Assembly: GCA_028572035.1 (NCBI GenBank)
Contig: JAPVWE010000043.1
Coordinates: forward strand, 1-8,513
Origin: Desulfobacteraceae bacterium
Lineage (GTDB): Bacteria > Desulfobacterota > DSM-4660 > Desulfatiglandales > B25-G16
Reading direction: 5' to 3'
DNA length: 8,513 bases
The notes under the pieces were generated by a model. The model was not told the origin of the DNA, did no database searches, and saw only the letters and a list, made by a program, of their open reading frames with translations. This document shows, one piece after another, positions 1 to 5,801 of this stretch. Position numbers and translations under genes: made by a program. How positions within the stretch are numbered: the stretch's first letter is position 1; each line of letters opens with the position of its first letter.

Positions 1-241
1 GGGTTGAAAGGGGATTAGAGGCACAGAGGACTGGAGAGGCGCCGCCTGCCTTGAGTGTTCTTGCCAGAACAGCAGTCTCCGTAGTTATATGCAAACATGC
101 AGAAATCCTCAGGCCTGATAGGGGTTTTTCTTTAGAAAACCTCTCTTTTATTGAATTCAAAACAGTCATGCTCTTGTTTGCCCACTCTGTCCTGAGTTGA
201 CCTGTGGCTGCAAGATCTATATCCTTGATGTCATAATCCAT
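1..241 (-). CDS. ahcY: Adenosylhomocysteinase (S-adenosyl-L-homocysteine hydrolase), N-terminal part, cut by window edge
   Basis: AhcY reversibly splits S-adenosylhomocysteine into adenosine and homocysteine in the cytoplasm, relieving product inhibition of methyltransferases and completing the SAM cycle begun by the upstream metK. Reading the minus strand from the ATG at 241-239 gives 80 uninterrupted codons up to the window edge. They start MDYDIKDIDLAATGQLRTEW and continue with GLRISACLHITTETAVLARTLKAGG (in pieces: GLRISACLH 43-51, TTET 53-56, LKAGG 63-67) and CASNPLST at 73-80. The CLH-x-T-x-ET block and the NPLST block are hallmarks of the substrate-binding domain; the NPLST form matches the shorter bacterial and archaeal type. 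A GGAG Shine-Dalgarno at 249-252 lies 7 nt before the ATG and supports this start. The remainder, including the NAD-binding domain, is outside the window, so intactness cannot be judged. It lies 362 bp after metK, an unusually long gap for partners in one pathway. Confidence 0.93.
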   Translation of the reverse strand, partial: MDYDIKDIDLAATGQLRTEWANKSMTVLNSIKERFSKEKPLSGLRISACLHITTETAVLARTLKAGGASPVLCASNPLST

Positions 242-391
242 GCGCTCTCTCCTTAATTTTCAATATATTGTTAGATATCTACCGAAGCTCCGCCTCAAAT
301 CTGCCAGGCACGATTTCAGTAAGCAAATCCGACCGAATACCTGTCTGCCTTGCCTGAACTCATCAGTCACTGCTAGGGACCATCAGGAAGG

Positions 392-415
392 CCAATACGA
401 CCCGGTTGTTATTGG
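392..415 (-). other. Local hairpin in the metK-ahcY spacer
   Basis: On the minus strand CCAATA (415-410) is followed 12 nt later by its exact complement TATTGG (397-392), with a smaller ACC/GGT pairing possible in the loop. There is no T-run after it, so it is not a standard intrinsic terminator. Confidence 0.35.
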
Positions 416-449
416 AAGAACAAGCTACCAGATGGCGGGCAGGTCGAAA

Positions 450-475
450 TCCCTGGCCCAGACCCCTGGCCCAGA
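450..475. repeat. 13 bp tandem duplication
   Basis: Two adjacent 13 bp copies are visible on the plus strand: TCCCTGGCCCAGA (450-462) and CCCCTGGCCCAGA (463-475), differing only at the first base. The unit contains the palindrome GGCC. It probably arose by local slippage, or it is part of the structured element around it. Confidence 0.8.
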
Positions 476-603
476 TCTGCCATGCAAGGACTTAATTTTA
501 TAGCTCCTGCATCATTAGTATTAAAGCGGCAATTGCTTTTTACAATCACGTCGCGCCAGGGCAGGCTCGGCATAAATGTTAGGTTCTTAACTTATGTAGA
601 CGA

Positions 604-1761
604 CTATACGGCCTTTTTCAGCTTTTCAGCGAGATCCGTCCTCTCCCAGGTAAACTCCTCTATTTCACGTCCAAAGTGTCCGTAGCAAGCGGTTTTTTTG
701 TATACAGGCCTCAAAAGGTCTAAGGTCTCAATTAAGGCAACCGGCCTCCAATCAAATTCCTTTTGTACCATTTTTGTCATCTCTGCACTGGGCACAACAC
801 CGGTTTCGTAAGTATCAACCATTAAACCAACCGGCTCCGCCTTGCCAATGCTGTAGGCCACCTGGATCTCACACTTTTCAGCCAGACCAGCGGCAACTAT
901 ATTCTTGGCAATATAGCGACACATATAGGATGCGCTCCTATCCACCTTGGATGGATCCTTGCCAGAAAACGCACCGCCTCCATGGTGACCAAATCCTCCG
1001 TAGGCATCCATGATAATCTTCCTCCCGGTCATCCCACAATCTCCTACGGGATCGCCAGTAACAAATCTACCAGTGGTATTTACAAAAAACTCTGTGCTTT
1101 TATCCATCATTTCAGGGGGGATAACCGTCTTTATCACCTCTTCAATAATTCCCTCCCTTAGAGTATCATAATCAACATCAGGGGCGTGCTGGGCTGCAAT
1201 AACAATTGCTTGAACAGTAACAGGTTTTAAATCAATATACCGAACTGTTACCTGAGATTTTCCATCTGGCCTCAGCCATGGAAGCCTTCCGGATTTGCGG
1301 ACATCGGCAAGCCTCTGGGTAAGGTTGTGGGCAAGATAAATGGGCATTGGCATAAAAACAGGGGTGTCGGTGCAGGCATATCCGAACATGAGCCCCTGAT
1401 CACCTGCTCCCTTTTCCTTGAAAAGACCGGTACCATTAACCCCCTGTGCAATGTCAGCTGACTGTTTGTCAATGCTTGTAATAACAGCACATGTCTCCCA
1501 GTCAAAGCCCATGGATGAGTCGTTGTAGCCTATCTCCTTTATGGTCCGTCTGGCAATTTCCGGCATCTCCACATAACAACTGGTCGTTATCTCCCCTGCA
1601 ATAACTGTCATACCTGTAGTAACCAGGGTCTCACAGGCAACCCTTCCATATTTGTCCAGGCCTATAATCTCATCAAGTATGGCATCAGAGATCTGATCAG
1701 CTATCTTGTCCGGATGTCCCTCTGTTACAGACTCAGATGTGAATAAGAAATCGGTGTTCAT
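604..1761 (-). CDS. metK: S-adenosylmethionine synthetase (methionine adenosyltransferase)
   Basis: MetK joins methionine and ATP to give S-adenosylmethionine, releasing phosphate and pyrophosphate; it acts in the cytoplasm, normally as a tetramer needing Mg2+ and K+. The 385-residue length is normal for the bacterial family. The N-terminal ATP-site motif EGHPDKIADQISDAILD is at about 14-30, the first family signature GAGDQGLMFGYA at 118-129, and the glycine-rich second signature with GGGAFSGKD at 261-269, followed by DPSKVDRSA. The ATG at 1761 is backed by an optimal GAGGAG ribosome site at 1770-1775, 8 nt upstream. The gene stands 124 bp downstream of the DUF502 gene with its own AT-rich leader containing inverted repeats, so it may be transcribed separately. 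ahcY downstream makes a SAM-cycle pair. All key motifs look intact. Confidence 0.97.
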   Translation of the reverse strand: MNTDFLFTSESVTEGHPDKIADQISDAILDEIIGLDKYGRVACETLVTTGMTVIAGEITTSCYVEMPEIARRTIKEIGYNDSSMGFDWETCAVITSIDKQSADIAQGVNGTGLFKEKGAGDQGLMFGYACTDTPVFMPMPIYLAHNLTQRLADVRKSGRLPWLRPDGKSQVTVRYIDLKPVTVQAIVIAAQHAPDVDYDTLREGIIEEVIKTVIPPEMMDKSTEFFVNTTGRFVTGDPVGDCGMTGRKIIMDAYGGFGHHGGGAFSGKDPSKVDRSASYMCRYIAKNIVAAGLAEKCEIQVAYSIGKAEPVGLMVDTYETGVVPSAEMTKMVQKEFDWRPVALIETLDLLRPVYKKTACYGHFGREIEEFTWERTDLAEKLKKAV

Positions 1762-1779
1762 TTTGGCTTCTCCTCTTCA

Positions 1780-1796
1780 TTGACTATTAGTGTCAA
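1780..1796 (-). repeat. TTGAC-N7-GTCAA inverted repeat in metK leader
   Basis: On the minus strand TTGACACTAATAGTCAA has perfect 5 bp arms around a 7 nt loop and ends just before the metK ribosome site. A similar element lies at 3255-3274 before the deoxynucleoside kinase gene; both continue with ATGA. It could be a protein-binding site or chance. No good -10 box follows its TTGACA, so it is not a convincing promoter. Confidence 0.35.
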
Positions 1797-1852
1797 GGCA
1801 ACTCAGCTTTCAGGCATATACTAAAAGCAAAGCAAATTGTAATTGATAAAAG

Positions 1853-1877
1853 CTCCGCGTGTGGAGGACTGACACGC
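1853..1877 (-). terminator. Overlapping hairpins after DUF502 gene, possible weak terminator
   Basis: Starting 8 nt past the DUF502 stop, the minus strand reads GCGTGT-N9-ACACGC (1877-1857), a perfect 6 bp stem. A second, mutually exclusive 4 bp stem, CTCC (1866-1863) with GGAG (1856-1853), uses the loop and downstream arm of the first and is followed directly by CTTTTATC. The T-run is short, so termination would be inefficient at best. It may separate the metK transcript from the genes upstream. Confidence 0.35.
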
Positions 1878-1885
1878 CATAATTA

Positions 1886-2509
1886 TTAGTTATTTCTTTT
1901 CTCAGGTGGGCTAACAATACCACCAGATATGATTAGTTTGAATGCATCTTCAACACTCATATTGAGGTATACCACTTCATCTTCTGGTATAAGGATATAA
2001 AATCCACTCGTAGGATTAGGCGTTGTCGGGACAAAGACATTCATCATATCCTTGCTGGTTTTGTTCTGTACCTCCCCCTTGCTTTCTCCCGTGACAAAGC
2101 CAATAACATGGACCCCGCGCCTGGGATATTCTATTAGTGCTACCCTTTTAAAGGCATTGGTCTTCTGCAAAAAAAGGGGCTCAAGAAGCTGTTTAACGCC
2201 TGTATAGAGAACCCTTACCAAGGGGATACGATCCACTATGTTTTCCCCGAGGTGGACTATCTTCCTGCCAATGAAGTTTCTGGTTAAAATACCGACAACA
2301 AAGACAAGGATAACTACCAGGATAAGACCAAGCCCGGGTATATGAATCTGGAGGTAGGTTTCTGGCAGGTACTTGGCAGGGATATACTTGAGTATCGCAT
2401 CCATACCCCTGATCAAAACCCAGATAACGTACACCGTTATAGAGATTGGTAAAATTACCAGCAGACCGGTAAGGAAATAGTTTTTTAGGTTTGTTCTTAG
2501 GCGTTTCAA
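1886..2509 (-). CDS. DUF502 family inner-membrane protein
   Basis: This is a 207-residue member of the DUF502 family, whose biochemical role is unknown to me. Two hydrophobic segments, at about 12-33 and 58-76, predict a membrane hairpin with the bulk of the protein after it. Family hallmarks are visible: RIPLVRVLYTGVKQ at 94-107, the strongly conserved FVPTTPNPTSGF at 159-170, and SVEDAFKLIISGG at 185-197. The start is a TTG at 2509-2507; GAGGG lies 4 nt upstream, and the resulting N-terminus (MKRLRTNLKNYFLTGLLVILP) is typical of the family, so I accept it over later starts. The deoxynucleoside kinase gene ends 65 bp upstream, which fits cotranscription. Domain assignment is secure; any function stated would be guesswork. 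Confidence 0.9.
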   Translation of the reverse strand: MKRLRTNLKNYFLTGLLVILPISITVYVIWVLIRGMDAILKYIPAKYLPETYLQIHIPGLGLILVVILVFVVGILTRNFIGRKIVHLGENIVDRIPLVRVLYTGVKQLLEPLFLQKTNAFKRVALIEYPRRGVHVIGFVTGESKGEVQNKTSKDMMNVFVPTTPNPTSGFYILIPEDEVVYLNMSVEDAFKLIISGGIVSPPEKRNN

Positions 2510-2574
2510 TTTTCCCTCACTTATTTATCAACCTGGCCTTTCCTACCCTTACAGCCAATGCCAAAACGGAGAGT

Positions 2575-3216
2575 CTATCTTGATCCAAGGGGAATGTAAT
2601 ACTTTGTTCCTTTTTCCATCTTTTCTATTTCGGACACTAACTTATCAAGATCAGACGGCTCATTAACAAAATCTATCTCAGAGGCATTGATTACCAAAAG
2701 GGGGGTTTCTGTGTAATGGAAAAAAAACTCATTGAAGGCCTGATTTATTTGATCCAGATATTTGAGATTTATTGATCTTTCATAATCCCGATCCCTTTTC
2801 TTAATTCTTTTTTTCAAGATCTCGGTTCTTGCCTGCAAGAATATAACCAGATCGGGCCCTAATGTTCTAACCTTCAAGAGGTTGAATACCTGCTCATATA
2901 AGCTGAACTCTCTGTCATCCAGGTTAAGCCTTGCAAAGATTCTGTCCTTATCAAAGAGGAAGTCTGAGATGACAACCCTTTTGAAAAGATCGATTTGATT
3001 TATCTCTTCCTGCTTTTGAAAGCGCCTCAGTATAAAGAAGAGCTGTGTCTGAAATGCAAATCTCCTGGGGTCTTCATAGAAGTTGGCAAGAAAGGGATTT
3101 CCTTTGCTATCCTCTAAGATGGTTTTGCCATTTATCCTTTCAGCCAACAATAGAGCCAAGCTGGTTTTGCCTACCCCGAGAGGACCTTCAACGACTATAT
3201 AGCTTTTTTTATGCAA
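2575..3216 (-). CDS. Deoxynucleoside kinase family protein (deoxyadenosine/deoxyguanosine kinase-like)
   Basis: Members of this family phosphorylate deoxynucleosides with ATP for nucleotide salvage in the cytoplasm. The 213-residue protein opens with a P-loop, EGPLGVGKTS (10-19). It continues with the substrate-site pattern NPFLANFYEDPRRFAFQTQ (40-58), the VVISDFLFDKDRIFA block (81-95) where the family usually has its D-R/substrate contacts, and a basic lid segment RIKKRDRDYE (137-146). Length and motif order match dGK/dAK-type kinases, as opposed to thymidylate kinase. The preferred base is not readable from sequence. The start is TTG at 3216-3214, supported by AGGA (3227-3224) 7 nt upstream and by the need to keep the first beta strand before the P-loop. 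It sits between rsmA (54 bp upstream) and the DUF502 gene (65 bp downstream). Confidence 0.88.
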   Translation of the reverse strand: MHKKSYIVVEGPLGVGKTSLALLLAERINGKTILEDSKGNPFLANFYEDPRRFAFQTQLFFILRRFQKQEEINQIDLFKRVVISDFLFDKDRIFARLNLDDREFSLYEQVFNLLKVRTLGPDLVIFLQARTEILKKRIKKRDRDYERSINLKYLDQINQAFNEFFFHYTETPLLVINASEIDFVNEPSDLDKLVSEIEKMEKGTKYYIPLGSR

Positions 3217-3254
3217 TTTTTGGTCCTATTTCTATGTTTAGAAGCTAAATATCA

Positions 3255-3274
3255 TTGACTTTATTGTGTGTCAA
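3255..3274 (-). repeat. TTGAC-N10-GTCAA inverted repeat at rsmA end / kinase leader
   Basis: The minus strand has TTGAC and GTCAA arms around a 10 nt loop, overlapping the rsmA stop codon. The TTGACA within it (3274-3269) matches a perfect -35 box; 17 nt on lies TATTTA (3251-3246), a poor -10 match, so a weak promoter for the deoxynucleoside kinase gene is possible. Compare the related repeat at 1780-1796. Confidence 0.3.
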
Positions 3275-4155
3275 GGAATTGTCTTAGGTAGTGTCAAGAT
3301 AGAGCTCAAATGTATATATTCATCTATGCTGAGGGTCTCGGCCCTTCTCTTTGGATCAATAAGGCATTCTTTGAGGGACTTTGCGATCATCTCTCTGGAT
3401 AAAGACACCATTCCCCTTTCAAGGGAATTAAGGATTGTCTTCCTCCTGCAACTAAATGCTGCCTTTACAATCCTATGGAAGAATTCCTCGTTTTCTGCCT
3501 GAAACGGATATGGTTTCTCAAAATCAATCCCTAAAACCATAGAATCCACCTTTGGTTTGGGGTAAAAGGCATCCCTTTTGATCTTGATAAGGGGGCATAT
3601 CTGGGCATAGTATTGAGTGATAACACTGAGGGCACCGTATTCCTTTTTTCCTGGCATGGCAGTCAACCGTTGTGCCACCTCAAATTGAAACATGAGGATA
3701 GCACTTCTGATATGATTCCGATTGATTGTAAGCTTTTCCAAGAGTGGAGAGGCGATATTATAGGGAAGATTGCCTACTATCTTGATCTTCCGTTCAAATC
3801 TGTCACAGATCTCTTGAAGGTCTAATTTCAAGACATCCCCGGAAATAAATGTTATCTTTTCCTTGTCTTTCAGGGACAGTCTTTCTCGTAATATAGTTAT
3901 CAATAATGGATCTTTTTCTATAGCCACCAAGTGACAAATATGGGGCAGGATTGGGATCGTTAAGGCCCCCAAACCTGACCCTATTTCTACAACCACATCG
4001 TTTTTATTGAGTCTTGCATGGGCTATGATTTCATCAATTATGGCAGGGTCTTCCAAAAAGTGCTGCCCCAGTCTCTTCCTCGGCCTAAGCCCTGATTTGG
4101 TTAACAAGGCCTTAGAGATTCTCAGGCCTTGCTGAGCTTTCTTGATTTGCGCCAT
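3271..4155 (-). CDS. rsmA: 16S rRNA (adenine(1518)-N6/adenine(1519)-N6)-dimethyltransferase
   Basis: RsmA (KsgA) uses SAM to dimethylate two adjacent adenines in the 3'-terminal helix of 16S rRNA during late 30S assembly. The 294-residue protein shows KRLGQHFLEDP (27-37), the SAM-binding motif VEIGSGLGALT (56-66), the acidic VAIEKD (77-82), GDVLK (106-110), the catalytic NLPYNI (129-134), FYPKPKVDS (197-205) and AFSCRRKT (233-240). All are as expected, so it should be active. The ATG at 4155-4153 gives about ten more residues before the conserved core than some relatives have; AAGG about 10 nt upstream gives modest support. Its first 34 bp overlap the end of the DUF2062 gene, pointing to translational coupling. 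It is a direct consumer of the SAM made by metK in this window. The alternative symbol is ksgA. Confidence 0.96.
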   Translation of the reverse strand: MAQIKKAQQGLRISKALLTKSGLRPRKRLGQHFLEDPAIIDEIIAHARLNKNDVVVEIGSGLGALTIPILPHICHLVAIEKDPLLITILRERLSLKDKEKITFISGDVLKLDLQEICDRFERKIKIVGNLPYNIASPLLEKLTINRNHIRSAILMFQFEVAQRLTAMPGKKEYGALSVITQYYAQICPLIKIKRDAFYPKPKVDSMVLGIDFEKPYPFQAENEEFFHRIVKAAFSCRRKTILNSLERGMVSLSREMIAKSLKECLIDPKRRAETLSIDEYIHLSSILTLPKTIP

Positions 4156-4619
4156 GAAACAAAAGCCTTAAAAAAATAAAAGAAGATAAAATATGAAGGT
4201 GTCGCAAATATGATGCCCAAGACAATACCTCCCAGCAGAAAGGCGGCAACTACCATTCCACCAGCGCCGAGGATTTCAGTTACCACACCTAAAAGCTCTC
4301 CATGATTAATTGCCTCCACCACTGGCGCCAGGGTCTTTGTGTTATGATCAAACCCCAAGATCAATGATCCTATCCTATAGCAGTATTTGTAAACAAGATA
4401 TATGGTTACAGGATTACATATCCAGACTCCTGCCGCTGCTGTTATCTTGCTTGCCTTAAAGACTAAGGCCAACGACACAGCAATGATTGTGTGAAAGGGG
4501 ATAGTCGGCATCATACCTGAAAATATACCAAAGGCCATCCCTAAGGCTAACTCATGGGGATGGCCTCTGAGCCTGATGAGCCTTAGATATATATATCGAA
4601 ACCAACGTTGAAAAAACAT
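4122..4619 (-). CDS. DUF2062 family membrane protein
   Basis: This small membrane protein of unknown biochemical role has a basic N-terminus (QRWFRYIYLRLIRLRG) followed by the DUF2062 pattern: HELALGMAFGIFSGMMP, then FHT, and the ICNPVT motif in the middle. Hydrophobic segments occupy roughly residues 24-56, 62-80 and 115-150 of the 165-residue form. I chose the ATG at 4619-4617 because family members usually start just before the basic stretch. An in-frame TTG at 4646-4644 would add nine mostly hydrophobic residues, and neither start has a clear Shine-Dalgarno. The gene follows tsaD by 67 bp (40 bp with the TTG start) and overlaps rsmA by 34 bp, so all three are probably cotranscribed. The family name is secure; the exact start is not. 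Confidence 0.85.
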   Translation of the reverse strand: MFFQRWFRYIYLRLIRLRGHPHELALGMAFGIFSGMMPTIPFHTIIAVSLALVFKASKITAAAGVWICNPVTIYLVYKYCYRIGSLILGFDHNTKTLAPVVEAINHGELLGVVTEILGAGGMVVAAFLLGGIVLGIIFATPSYFIFFYFFKAFVSWRKSRKLSKA

Positions 4620-4686
4620 TCTAGCCAAGAAAAGAATAGGGAGCAATTCATTGCCGAAATAGGCAGGAACATACCAAATGAGGTAT

Positions 4687-5706
4687 CTAGATTTGATCTA
4701 AAGGAAATCTTGATCTCGCATCTAAGGTTAGATCACTCCTCTGGCCTTTTATTATCCTGTGATAACCGGCAACAGCTATCATAGCCCCATTGTCTGTACA
4801 GAATTCCGGACTTGAGACATAGAGATCAATTCCTTCACTGGTCATCATTTCCTGTAATTTGCGGCGCAAATGGTTATTTCTAGCTACTCCTCCTGCCAGC
4901 ACAACTGACTTTACCCCAACTTGAGCAGTGGCAGCAATCACCTTATCGATGAGGATATCAATAACTGCAGCCTGAAATGAGGCAGCGATATCTGCTATCT
5001 TGATTTTGTTGTCCCCTGCTTTATGGTCGCGCCATTTCTTGACATACAGGGCAACAGCAGTTTTGAGACCGCTGAAGCTGAAGTCAAGAGAGTCTTTGGA
5101 TAGGTAGGCCCTTGGAAAATCAATGGCCTCGGGCCGGCCTGTAGCTGACAGTTCTTCTATCAGAGGTCCACCAGGATAACCTAATTCCAGAAGTTTTGCG
5201 ATCTTATCAAATGCCTCGCCTGCTGCATCGTCCAGGGTCTGACCCAACACGGTATAATCCCCGAACCCTCGGACAAGGTAAATGTTTGTATGGCCGCCTG
5301 AAACAGTAAGGGCTACAAAGGGGAAGGGGGGGGACCCTTTTTCCAAAAAGATAGAGAGGATATGCCCCTCCAAGTGATTTACTCCTACCAGGGGGATGTT
5401 GCTGGCATAGCTATAGGCTTTGGCGAAGTGAATGCCCACTAAGAGGGCCCCAACAAGGCCAGGCCCAACAGTAACTGCTATTGCACCGATATCTTTATTA
5501 TTTAGTCCAGCTTTTCCTAGTGCTTCCCTCACAACAGGAACAATATTTCTAATATGTTCTCTTGAGGCAAGTTCCGGGACCACTCCCCCATACCTGCGGT
5601 GAACAATAACCTGAGTGTTAACAACATTAGATAATAGTCTATGTCCATCTTCTATTAGTGCTGCACAGGTGTCATCGCAGGAGGTATCTATACCAAGTAT
5701 AATCAT
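4687..5706 (-). CDS. tsaD: tRNA N6-adenosine threonylcarbamoyltransferase TsaD
   Basis: TsaD transfers the threonylcarbamoyl group from TC-AMP to A37 of ANN-decoding tRNAs, giving t6A, together with TsaB and TsaE, which are not in this window. The 339-residue length is typical. ASKHA-fold motifs are all present: GIDTSCDD (5-12), metal-binding NHLEGH with H111 and H115, VSGGHT (135-140), DDAAGEAFDK (159-168), FSGLKTA (211-217), AGGVARN (271-277) and CTDNGAMIA (303-311) with metal-ligand D305. The ATG at 5706 puts GIDTS in its normal place, yet only a weak GAG-type ribosome site precedes it, because a repeat cluster comes to within 5 bp of the start codon. It heads the tsaD-DUF2062-rsmA translation block. 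Confidence 0.97.
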   Translation of the reverse strand: MIILGIDTSCDDTCAALIEDGHRLLSNVVNTQVIVHRRYGGVVPELASREHIRNIVPVVREALGKAGLNNKDIGAIAVTVGPGLVGALLVGIHFAKAYSYASNIPLVGVNHLEGHILSIFLEKGSPPFPFVALTVSGGHTNIYLVRGFGDYTVLGQTLDDAAGEAFDKIAKLLELGYPGGPLIEELSATGRPEAIDFPRAYLSKDSLDFSFSGLKTAVALYVKKWRDHKAGDNKIKIADIAASFQAAVIDILIDKVIAATAQVGVKSVVLAGGVARNNHLRRKLQEMMTSEGIDLYVSSPEFCTDNGAMIAVAGYHRIIKGQRSDLTLDARSRFPLDQI

Positions 5707-5710
5707 ATTA

Positions 5711-5797
5711 CTCGTTACTCGTCTACTTCGGTGGCGGACGCATTCTTATAAATTTCTTTTTTCAACGAGCACCCGGCAACGAGCAACCAATGACGAG
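5711..5797. repeat. CTCGT/ACGAG repeat cluster in the kinase-tsaD spacer
   Basis: On the plus strand CTCGT occurs at 5711-5715 and 5718-5722, and its complement ACGAG at 5765-5769, 5779-5783 and 5793-5797. The units thus form two opposing groups that could fold into a loose stem around an AT-rich middle (5741-5763). The last three are spaced 14 bp apart (start to start) with partly similar linkers. This resembles short palindromic intergenic repeats. It fills nearly the whole 95 bp spacer and stops 5 bp before the tsaD ATG. No T-run in the right position makes it a standard terminator. Confidence 0.6.
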
Positions 5798-5801
5798 CCA
5801 A

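Larger units (their letters stand above)
301..565 (-). repeat. Long-range imperfect inverted repeat enclosing the metK-ahcY spacer core
   Basis: On the minus strand the segment 565-552 (CTGCCCTGGCGCGA) can pair with 313-301 (TCGTGCCTGGCAG). I count 11 Watson-Crick pairs, one G-U pair, one mismatch and one bulge. Looser similarity continues inward (GTAAAAAGCAA near 543-533 against GTAAGCAAA at 320-328 read on the plus strand). The arms enclose about 240 bp, as in a short non-autonomous element with terminal inverted repeats or the basal stem of a large RNA. No flanking target-site duplication was identified. Confidence 0.4.
242..603. other. Long structured intergenic region between metK and ahcY
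   Basis: This 362 bp stretch holds no gene I can support. Its core (about 301-565) is visibly richer in GC than its AT-rich edges and is full of repeats: a 13 bp tandem duplication at 450-475, a hairpin at 392-415 and a long-range inverted repeat joining 301-313 with 552-565. Only the last few bases before ahcY (GGAG at 249-252) have a clear function. No standard terminator follows the metK stop, and I could not fit the SAM or SAH riboswitch consensus as I know it. The layout fits a small inserted repeat element or a structured RNA leader of ahcY; the sequence alone does not decide. Confidence 0.5.

Noticed and set aside
409..573. Minus-strand open frame of 54 codons with an ATG at 573 in the metK-ahcY spacer
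   Set aside because: It has no ribosome site, is Cys/Pro/Gly/Ser-rich without a recognisable domain, and overlaps the repeats; it is more likely a chance frame in a GC-rich element.
242..603. Known SAH riboswitch upstream of ahcY
   Set aside because: The position is right, but the conserved SAH riboswitch core as I know it was not found; a covariance-model search would settle it.
240..685. Two plus-strand frames (240-503 and 482-685) in the spacer and over the metK end
   Set aside because: They oppose the transcribed strand, lack ribosome sites and family features, and run over repeats and the antisense of ahcY and metK.
1762..1885. SAM riboswitch in the metK leader
   Set aside because: At 124 bp the space is tight, and I could not find the SAM-I core or a SAM-II type pseudoknot; only short hairpins are visible.
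4671..4686. ATACC/GGTAT inverted repeat right after the tsaD stop
   Set aside because: It has a 5 bp AT-rich stem and no T-run; it is too weak for a terminator and is probably chance.
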